From Muscardinus avellanarius (taxonomy: Eukaryota; Chordata; Mammalia; Rodentia; Gliridae): a DNA stretch of 64,000 nt. A model generated the notes under the pieces. It did not search any database. It was not told the DNA's origin and worked only from the letters and a program-made list of their open reading frames with translations. The position numbers and the translations under genes are program-made. This document shows positions 55,700 to 64,000 of the stretch, piece by piece; position 1 is the first letter of the stretch; each line of letters starts with the position of its first letter. The stretch lies in contig OY726565.1 of NCBI GenBank assembly GCA_963383645.1, positions 36,623,529 through 36,687,528 on the forward strand, read 5' to 3'.

Positions 55700-55860
55700 A
55701 TGCTCCAGCTGTGTGTTAGAGTTCTCTAGAGGAACAGAACTAATAAGTTCTAACAATGTAGATAGATACAGATAGATAATTTAAGAAGGGGATTTATTAA
55801 ACTTGCTGAGATGATCAGAAGCTGGATCGTCCCGCAGAAGGCTTTTGTAGGCTGGAAAAC
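55700..55860. repeat. possible ancient interspersed repeat
   Basis: 'gttagagttctctagaggaa' and 'cagaactaataag' resemble the opening of a repeat found in many mammals; family not assigned. Confidence 0.3.
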
Positions 55861-56286
55861 TGGAGGAGGAAACTTTCTCTATGTAATTGCACAATGCCAG
55901 AAATCCACTCACTGCCAAGAGAAGAGATTTCTGATCTACTGAGATTTGGGAGTTGTTTGTTTCTACAATGTAAGACTGTCCTGTCTTGACTAGAACTTAT
56001 GTACAGAATAAGCTGACTATAAATGGGTCAGAAACAAAAACTGACTTAGGATCATTGTAGGCATAGGACCTTTTTGTAAAATTTCTTCTAACCAACTCAC
56101 CAAATGACTGATTTTCAGGATGTCCCTAGTATCTAATAAAGGAATTCATAAAGTGAAGTAAAGATTTGCTTAGAATATTACGTTAAAATGTTGAAAGAGA
56201 TGAACAAGTACGGCAGAATCTTGAGTTGTTAAATCCAGGTGATGTATATTCTTCTACTAGTTTTTCTAAATTTATTTTTATTTGTT

Positions 56287-56477
56287 TATTTACTTGTATT
56301 GGGGATTGAACCCAGAGGCATTCTGTCTCCAGTCCTTTTTTATTTTTTGTTGTGAACAAGATTTTGCTAGGTTGCTGAGAGCCTTGCTAAGTTGCTGAGG
56401 CTGGTCTTTTACCTGTGATCCTTCCATCTCAGCCTCTTAAGTACTAGAATTATAGAAGTGTTCCACCATGCTTAGCT
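56287..56477 (-). mobile_element. B1-dID SINE, diverged
   Basis: 'tattggggattgaacccaga' to 'gtgttccaccatgcttagc'. Confidence 0.87.
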
Positions 56478-56918
56478 CTTTATGTTTTAATATATGTTTG
56501 AAAGGTGTTATAAAATGAAATTGGAGGTGAATCCTCAAAAATGATTAATATAACTAATATGAAAGAAAGCTGTAATAAACACATATTGATTGGCATGAAG
56601 TAATGATAGATTTGGTGATGGATTTCTAATGTATTGAAATGAGATTTTCCAGGGCTATTTCACTACTACTGTACACACACACTACAAGTACATATAATTT
56701 CTTTTTCCTTTATTGACCTAGATAAAATACACCTCAACATAATTTATGAGTTGATTTCGTAATTATTAACTTGGAATCTTGACATTGTGATTGGATAGCT
56801 ATCCTGATGGCACAAAGATGTATTCTCCTTTTTTAAATAAAAATATTGATACAATATTATTGTCAAAAAGCCCTGGCCTTGAGTAAGAAAGATTAAACTG
56901 ATCAAAAAACATTTATTA

Positions 56919-57103
56919 AGCCAGGTCATGGCACATGCTTGTAATCCCAGTACTTGGGATACTGAAACAGAAGGATTGCTAGTTCTCAGCCTTAACAATT
57001 TAGTGAGGCCCTCTGCAACTTGAGACCCTGTTTCAAAAAAAAAAAAAAATAGAGCTAGGTTAGAATGTCCCTGGGTTCAATCCCTAGTACTACACACACA
57101 CAA
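56919..57103 (+). mobile_element. B1-dID SINE, diverged
   Basis: 'gtcatggcacatgcttgtaa' to 'gggttcaatccctagtacta'; linker is a 15-base A run. Confidence 0.88.
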
Positions 57104-57639
57104 AAAAACTATTATGACCTCGTATGTCACTGGTTGAGTTTATAGATGTGAACAAGCCCCAGTACATACTCTTAAGGTATACATTTGCTGAATTTCAACA
57201 CTTTACACCATAAGTTTGGTGTTTAGATATACATAATCTTCTTCCTTTAAACACTAATTTCTGTTATCAGATTCAGGATAAACTCTCCACATGAATAAAC
57301 ACTAAAATAATGGCAAACAAAAAAATTTTAAGCTTTCTGGCTGAGTTGCTGAGGCTGGCATTGACTCTAATCCTCCTATCTCAGGCATGCTCCCTCATGC
57401 CGGTGACTCATTAAAAATTAAGAAAAAATATGTACCATTCAAAGCTTGATTATTACCCTTAAAATTAGAGTTTCAGAAATGCTGTTATGTCAGCACAAAG
57501 ATTTGTTTTGACACTCATTGTAGCATTGATAATAATTGTGAGGAAAATTAAAATAACTTATGTATCCAACAATAATTGAAAGTACTAAACTATGACATAT
57601 CCATAGTATGAAACACAGAATACTTTTTCCCACAAAGCC
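57104..57639. other. mostly unique DNA with a short SINE scrap
   Basis: A B1-like fragment on the minus strand occupies about 57342-57403 (gagttgctgaggctggcatt). Otherwise nothing recognised. Confidence 0.4.
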
Positions 57640-58082
57640 TGTATATATGTACTTGGTTTTGCTTTGTTAAGTTTTATTAAGGTATATTATTTATATAACA
57701 ATGACACCTATTTAAAGTATGCATTTTGATGAGTTTAAACATGTGTGCCTCTCTAATACCATCGCCATAATGAAAATAATAACCATATGCATCATCTACA
57801 AAAACTTTTTTATATTCTTAGGTGGTTTTATTTGTGGCAAGGGCACTCAGGAGAAGATCTATCCTTTTGTACTGCGAATGCACAAAATATTGTAGTGTTG
57901 CTGGGCGTGGTCGCGCACGCTTGTAATCCCCGCACTTGGGAGGCAGAGACAGGAGGATCGCACAGGTTCGAAACCAGCCGCATGCGTTGGCTTAGGAGAC
58001 CCTGTTTCCAAATAAAAAATGTAAAAATAGGTCTGGCAGTGTAGCCCGGAGGTAGAAGGGCTTCCAGGAACACCAGTACCAC

Positions 58083-58145
<63 letters not shown>

Positions 58146-58577
58146 TGTTAACCATAAACACTATGCTAAGCAGAAAGTCTCCAGAACATATTCATCTTGC
58201 ATAAATGAAACTATATCCACTGAGCAATAATTCCCTGTTTCTCCCCTATCCCCAGCCCCTGATCATCACCATTCTATGTTCTGCTTCTGAGTTTGCTTTT
58301 TTTTTTTTTTTTTTTGACATCTCATGCGGCATTTGCCCTTCTATGACTGGTTTTCTTAACATACTGTCCTGTAGGTTCATCTGTATTGTAGCAAGTGTCC
58401 TAACTTTCTCTTTTTGTACGGTTGAAAATTATTCCATCGAGTGAATAGACTTCAGGGTTGTTTGCCATTCATTTATCATTTCTGTATTTTGGCTATCGTG
58501 ATTAGCGCTACAGTGAACGTGGAGGAGGGTGTAGATATCGCTTTGAGACCCTGATTCCAATTCTTTTGGATGTATAC
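57640..58577 (-). mobile_element. old LINE-1 3' region, split by a SINE
   Basis: The antisense order of old L1 3' UTR is seen before 57899 and after 58150 ('cagaacatattcatcttgca', 'cccagcccctgatcatcacc', 'ctgattccaattcttttgga'). A SINE with a TA tail lies between. Confidence 0.65.
57900..58142 (+). mobile_element. B1-dID SINE, younger subfamily, with (AT)n tail
   Basis: 'gctgggcgtggtcgcgcacg' through 'gggcttccaggaacaccagt', A tail, then (AT)n at 58097-58142. Flanked by tagtgtt (57893-57899 and 58143-58149). Confidence 0.95.
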
Positions 58578-58738
58578 TGCTATGGTTGAGAGGTTGAATG
58601 TCACCCAGAGGCTCACATGGTTAAGGCCAGTCCCCAGACTGACACTACTGGGAGATGATAGGGCCTCTAGGAGGCGTAGATTTATGGGGGGTCCTTAGGT
58701 CATTGGGTCTGTCTCCTTGGAAAACCCTGACTAATACA
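58578..58738 (+). mobile_element. MaLR-type LTR fragment
   Basis: 'tgctatggttgagaggttga' start, 'ctactgggagatgatagggc' middle and 'aaccctgactaataca' end give MaLR LTR order, but only about 160 bp remain, so most of the middle has been lost. Confidence 0.6.
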
Positions 58739-59364
58739 GTACATAACTAAAACAACATAAAAATAAGATCACCCCCCCTAAACAGGAAGCTAAATTTTTA
58801 AAAGAAAAAGTTTAAGGAAAGTAATGCTATGTCTTATTTTTGTGATAGGAATGATGTAAAAGATTACAACTACATATAAGTGTATCTCAAGACAATTTTA
58901 GTATTATGATGACTAAACAAAGTAAAAAATCTAACAAAGTCTGCATTCAAATATTAAACTCTGTTCTGAAAAAAACAAAGATTTAAAAAGTTTGTAGTGG
59001 ATCATTTTGTTTGTAACATTGAGCATTTATAGTAGTCCAGGCCTTGTGTTTTCTGTTATTATATAGATTATATCTTTTCATCTCATAGTACTCATATAAA
59101 AGAAATTATACTTTTAAATTCTACTTCATAAGTTTATTTTTAAAATCTTCTTATTGAAGGCAAGTTGGCAGTACCTACTGAAATATTTTAAATGGTATTT
59201 ATGTATTAGTGCACAAATGTTACTTCTGAAACTTTATCCTATTATCATCCATTCCCACATATGATATAAAGTATGTAGGGGGTTACTCATTGTAGTTTTT
59301 ATTGTAATCATGAATTATTAGAAACAACTCAAGTCTCCAGCATCAGAAAACAAGCAAAATAAAT
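58739..59364. other. unique AT-rich DNA, no gene seen
   Basis: No recognised element. Confidence 0.4.
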
Positions 59365-59800
59365 CTCATTTAATTATCTAATGCTTTCATTGCCTATCCC
59401 AAAATTTGGTGACTTGAAACTACAAATTTTTATGAATCTCTAATTTGGGCATGTCTTAGCAAGGATAGGTCATTGCTTCTTCATGCAGCTGTTCAACTGG
59501 GTGCTGGAGTAGCCACTTTCAATTCGATGCCTTCAGACCCCTAGCAAGTAGAGCTACCTGTCAACCAGGCACTAGAAGGGACTGGATGTTGGGTCATGGT
59601 CCTGGCTTCTCTCCAGCTGGATTGCGTGAGCTCCTTCACCATGTTAACTGAGTAAGAAGTGCCTTTCACAAGAACAGGAAGAAAATTGCAACCTTCATTA
59701 TGACCTGGCCTCTAAAATCTATAGCATTACTTCTACCTCAGTCAAAAATCTACCCATATTCAAAGGAAGGTAAGGTCTGTCACATTTTCTAAGATACAGT
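59365..59800. repeat. ancient mammalian interspersed repeat
   Basis: 'cctatcccaaaatttggtga', 'tttgggcatgtcttagcaag' and 'tgacctggcctctaaaatct' follow the order of an old, widely spread mammalian repeat; family not assigned. Confidence 0.5.
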
Positions 59801-60033
59801 AAGTAAAATATGAGACTTTTGCATCTGCAAATTTGACTTTTTATCTTTAGTATAAGACAAGGAAAATATACATTTGCATTTGGCTTTGCATTAGGCAGTC
59901 CAAAATATTACAAAGATGGGTACGAATTAAGTGAAATGGAAAGGCATATTAGGAATAGGAAGATTTTTATTTTATACTTTTTGTATTATTTTGATTTCTT
60001 GAATTGGGTGATGATACGGTATTAAAATGTTAT

Positions 60034-60211
60034 AACCTGGTGTAGTGGCATACACCTGTCATTCCAGTACTTGGGAGGCTGAGGCAGGAGGATCACAGGG
60101 TCAAGGCCAGCCTCAGCAAGTTAGAAATGTTCTCAACATCTTAGTAAGAGCCTGTTTCAATATGATGGGGATATAGATGCCCTGGAGATTCTATTCCTGG
60201 GGTTCATACAC
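60034..60211 (+). mobile_element. B1-dID SINE, diverged
   Basis: 'aacctggtgtagtggcatac' with 'gaggcaggaggatcacaggg'; the ID-like half is barely recognisable. Confidence 0.8.
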
Positions 60212-60262
60212 AACAAATATATATTTATATATTTATGTAAAGTGTGTGTTTTTTGTGTGTAT

Positions 60263-60270
60263 GAGAGAGA

Positions 60271-60325
<55 letters not shown>
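60263..60325. repeat. (GA)n microsatellite
   Basis: GA units with one GGAAA interruption near its start. Confidence 0.97.
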
Positions 60326-60328
<3 letters not shown>

Positions 60329-61054
60329 TGAATTGTGAATGAAAGCCTGGTACATCTAACTTTGAAACCTAATCTTATTAACACACTGCTATCCTGTCTC
60401 TCTATGAAGGATCAAACCTGCTCCCTATACCAAGGCAGTATCCTTCCCTGACATACTGGACATGGCCCTACTTTTCCTCAGAGAATGGTCCTAACCTCTG
60501 GGCTCCTTCCCGATTGCCATAGCTCTGCCTTTCTTCCAACTGAATGTAAAATTTTGCTTTGATAACATCCTATTTTTATTTCTTCATAAAAAAATAAAAA
60601 TGATACATAAGAAGTACTTTTATGTATCCAGGGCTTTTAAATAGCTAAAAAAGTTCTTATTCTAAGAAAATATATAAAAGAAATGAATAATATCTCCTTT
60701 ACATATCTCATCCTGGGTTATCTGAAAAATCCCATAATCCACAATAAAATTTGTCATCAGCATTCTTTATTTTACAGAGACAGTAAAAACAATCATCTTA
60801 GTATATTTATAAACATCAAAAATAAAAAGGAGTCTGGTAAGGAAAACACACTGATTAGCATAATGATAGTTATTTTCTCCTAAACTTCTATCCCTACTGA
60901 TTATACACATTGATGTTCTTGTTGTTTGGAGAAAACATAGAAGAGAATAACTTACTTTCTGTATCAAACAAGTCACAGCATCACCACAGTCTTGTAGTCT
61001 TGGAAGATTATATAGGATGTGGCAAGAAATAATATAAGATAAAAGGTAAAATAA
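60326..61054. other. unique DNA, no gene seen
   Basis: No recognised element or exon. Confidence 0.4.
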
Positions 61055-61070
61055 CTAGTACCTTTCTTTT

Positions 61071-61278
61071 TGTGTGTGTGGTGGTACTGGGGGTGGAACC
61101 CAGAGGCTTTCTACCTCCGGGCTATACTCCCAGACCCATTTTATATTTATTTGGAAACAGGGTCTCATTAAGTTGCTGAGAGCCTAACTAAGTAGCTGAG
61201 GCTGGCTTCAAACCTGTGCGATCCTCCTGTCTCAGCCTCCCAAGTGCGGGGATTACAAGCGTGCGCCACCATGCTCGG
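61071..61278 (-). mobile_element. B1-dID SINE with exact 16-bp duplication
   Basis: Flanked by identical ctagtacctttctttt (61055-61070 and 61279-61294). Contains 'ggtggtactgggggtggaac' and 'gcgccaccatgctcggct'. Exact long flanks suggest a fairly recent insertion. Confidence 0.97.
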
Positions 61279-61431
61279 CTAGTACCTTTCTTTTAATCAG
61301 CTCTCAGTCCTTCTGGGAACTCTTTGAACCAATGATATGCGTTCTCTGAAACAACTTTGTGCAGTAGAAAAGAGTCCTGGTGCTTCTAGTTGTACTTTGA
61401 TGCATTTAACCAAAACACATGTTTAGATCAA

Positions 61432-61610
61432 CAGATGATAGATAGATGATAGATAGATAGACAGATAGATAGAATGGATACATAGATGATAGATAGATGA
61501 TGGATAGATAGATAGATAAGATGGATACATAGATGATAGATAGATGATAGATAGATAAGATGGAAAGATAGATGATAGATTAGATAGATAGATAGATAAG
61601 ATGGAAAGAT

Positions 61611-61646
<36 letters not shown>

Positions 61647-61661
61647 GATGGATACATAGAT

Positions 61662-61700
<39 letters not shown>

Positions 61701-61702
61701 GA
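61432..61702. repeat. imperfect (GATA/GATG)n tract
   Basis: About 270 bp of GATA units broken by GATG, ACAT and AAGAT variants that themselves recur in blocks. The Ile-Tyr-Leu-Ser frame on the minus strand is an artefact. Confidence 0.97.
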
Positions 61703-62509
61703 TATAGATGACAGAGCTTGTGTGTTAGAAGCAGGGGAGAGGGATGCATTGAAGTTCAAGTCTTAAATCTTTGGTTAAGTCTTAATTTCACCACTGAGGA
61801 TAATTGTAAAGTGAATGAAAGAAAGTTTTACTATTATTAAACTAAGGAAAAAAGTCACATGGTAGCTGACTTCAGGGAGTTAATTTGGCTTGAGTCAGAG
61901 CTTCATTTGTGAATGAAGCAAAGCAATGTTATTTTTTAACAAAGGAGAAAAGAAAATTTCCATGGTGATTGCATCTTAGATTAGCCACATTTTACTTTAA
62001 AGACTATGAAAATGAAGTTAAATAGGAGGGAGATGTTGAGAAAGACTGTAAAGCATGTGTAGACAGGCTTTATCATAATTGTTGTTATTAGTGTTTCCTT
62101 TAAAAAGTCTATCACAGGGACACTGTAAAGAAAATAAAACAAAAGTATAGAAGCTGGGAGTTTTGCTTGGTCTCATCAGATTATGCCACCTCCTCATGTA
62201 CACGGGGCCTGCTCTCTTCTGCAAGTTTGCTTTAGAAGCAAATACTTCAGAGGCAACGGAGCCACCACTGTGAGTAATGCTGGCTGGCTCTTTAGAAGGG
62301 AGAACTGAGTATTCCTAATAAATAAGTGAAATTGTCCACATACACCAAGTTCTCTGTTTCCCTGGAAAATTACTAAGAGACAGCAAATATGTTCAAACCA
62401 CCCTGACGGAGAACAAAAGGGATGGCTTTGAACACTCTTTTTTTTTTTTATTATGGAGGGATTGAAAAATAGGAATCTTTTGTATACCATTAGAACATAA
62501 GTTAATCCT
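61703..62509. other. unique DNA, no gene seen
   Basis: No recognised element or exon. Confidence 0.4.
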
Positions 62510-62718
62510 TTTTTTTTTTTGCACTGGAGATTGAACCCAGGAACATCATATCTCTGGGCTACACCCCCAGCCCTATTTTTATTTTTATGTTTTTTGAAAC
62601 AAGGTCTCACTAGGTTTATGAGAGTCACTGCTTAGTGGGGCTGTCCTCAAACCAGTGATCTTCCAGTGTCAGCCTCTTAAGTACTGGGATTCCAGGCATG
62701 TGCCACCACATTCAGCTA
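62510..62718 (-). mobile_element. B1-dID SINE
   Basis: T-tail, 'gcactggagattgaacccag', 'gggctacacccccagcccta', to 'gtgccaccacattcagct'. Confidence 0.92.
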
Positions 62719-63640
62719 GGCTAATTCCTCTTAAAAATAACAAACTGTAAAAAACTGAGAAACTACATCTGAAAGTTAATTAATAAAAATAATTCCATAT
62801 GTCTTGGGTGCCACCCACTCACAAATCATAGATCAAAACTTTAAATAGTAAATGCATTAGTAAATGATGTCCACGGGGGGGGGGGTGTTACTTGGTTTAA
62901 AAGAAATGAAATGAAGATTAAGGTAATGTGATTTAGCACTTAGACAATTAAATTATCCAAAAATTGTTGTAAGCTTTTCATAAGAAAAGTCGGACATTTA
63001 TTCTGCTTAACATAAAATGCCCTTATCGTTGCTGATATAAATCATTATTTTCAATAGAGTCTGCTTAACAAGACCCATGAATGTCTTGCAATTGCTTACA
63101 AAGTAATCATAACTTTTCATATGTTGTCTAGAACCCCTCAAAAAGACACAGCAGTGTGACTGTATGAACTGCTTCTCGTACAAAACAAACAGAATTTATG
63201 ATTTCACTGCCTTGGACTACTTCAGCTGAAAAGGATCAGGAGAGGAAGATGCAGACAAGGAAATAGCAAGAGTTTTTTTGTTTTGTTTTGTTTTGTTTTT
63301 TGTCTTTTTGGGGGGAGAACATGAAAAGGAATATAAGGGGAAGCAAAAGCCCGAAGAGTCACATTTCTTTAAAAATACCTTCGGAATATTTTGTATTTTT
63401 ACCTCTTTACAATAGTGTTTTATATGATATATGGTGTTTTGGTTAAGAATAATGATCCCAGTAAAACACTGACGACTGCTGAGGAGACAGACTGTGCTGG
63501 ATTGCCTGTTGAGTTTAATATATATGACCAAACCCATAGAGACAGACAGTATAGCCTGAAAAAATACCCCCATTCAAAAGCGTTTATAAAAAATTAAGCA
63601 GGAGAAAGAAAAGAATCACAGGACTCAAATTCTTTTTGCA
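62719..63640. other. unique DNA, no gene seen
   Basis: Contains a G11 run near 62875 and a TTTTG tract at 63271-63302. No coding signature. Confidence 0.4.
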
Positions 63641-63780
63641 GGCTGGGCATGGTGGCACATGCTTGTAATCCCAGCATTCTGGGGGTGGAGGCAGGAGGAT
63701 TGGATCATGGTTCCTGTACAGCCTCAGCTACTTAAGGAGGCCCTTCTCAACTCAGTGAGACCCTGTTTTTTTAAAAAAAA
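63641..63780 (+). mobile_element. B1-like SINE half
   Basis: 'ggctgggcatggtggcacat' to 'gtgagaccctg', then an A tail; no ID-like half. Flanks tctttttgca / tccttttgca agree at 9 of 10 bases. Confidence 0.9.
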
Positions 63781-63856
63781 ATCCTTTTGCATATCCATCT
63801 TTACTAGGTATACTTGTACACTGTTGCCCTTTAGAATTATTTGAAGCATTCTCCTT

Positions 63857-63975
63857 TCCCAGTATTTGGGAGGCTGAGACAGGAGAATCACACAGGTTCG
63901 AAGCCAGCCTCAGCTACTTATGAGGCTCTCAGCAACTTAGTGAGACCCTGCTTCCAAATAAAGTATAAAATCTTG
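63857..63975 (+). mobile_element. B1-dID SINE, 5'-truncated
   Basis: Starts inside the B1-like half (ttcccagtatttgggaggct) and runs to the linker; the ID-like part is poorly recognisable at the window end. Confidence 0.8.
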
Positions 63976-64000
63976 AGTTCTATTTTCAGAAAGAAGGAAT

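Noticed and set aside
61432..61702. CRISPR-like regular repeats
   Set aside because: A simple vertebrate microsatellite, no spacers, and the window is mammalian.
61423..61749. Ser-Ile-Tyr-Leu repeat frame
   Set aside because: Translation of the GATA tract.

Overview
The window is 64 kb of AT-rich nuclear DNA from a rodent, almost certainly a member of the squirrel lineage (Sciuridae or a close relative). The strongest clue is the short interspersed element that recurs about thirty times. It is a B1-like (7SL-derived) left half joined to an ID-like (tRNA-Ala-derived) right half, the dimeric B1-dID type known from squirrels, dormice and mountain beaver. Rodent-type L1 elements, MaLR LTRs and ERVK-like solo LTRs fit the same picture. 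I find no host protein-coding gene that I can support. The window reads as a gene desert or the inside of a very large intron.

Layout. 1-26 kb: AT-rich unique DNA with an old L2, two L1 copies with internal inversions (about 5.6-6.9 kb and 24.2-25.7 kb), several 3' L1 fragments, many B1-dID SINEs and long GA, TG, TTA and TATTT microsatellites. Two splice-flanked candidate exons lie at 15437-15451 and 16883-16945. 26.6-35.1 kb: one full-length L1 with matching 12-bp target-site duplications, a 2.1-kb CpG-containing 5' UTR, an intact ORF1 and a disabled ORF2. ORF2 was later split by a 1173-bp solo LTR with a 6-bp duplication. 36-45 kb: SINEs, an ERVL-like internal remnant and a second, longer solo LTR of the same ERVK-like family (42359-43908). 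45.3-48.2 kb: two copies of a different LTR in opposite orientation, enclosing 1.55 kb that contains a CpG-dense, LTR-like promoter segment (46349-46721). 48.3-50.8 kb: a very old L1 carrying an antisense LTR with internal repeats. 51-64 kb: SINEs, a young truncated L1 with a 15-bp duplication, older L1 and MaLR pieces, a GATA/GATG microsatellite and unique DNA.

The only complete protein I can name is L1 ORF1p. Nothing here forms a new multi-gene system. The items most worth a second look are the CpG-rich LTR-like promoter (46349-46721), the frame-preserving candidate exon (16883-16945), the inverted LTR pair, and the dated nest of solo LTR in full-length L1. Boundaries supported by target-site duplications are exact; other repeat boundaries are estimates made by eye, usually good to about 10-30 bases.
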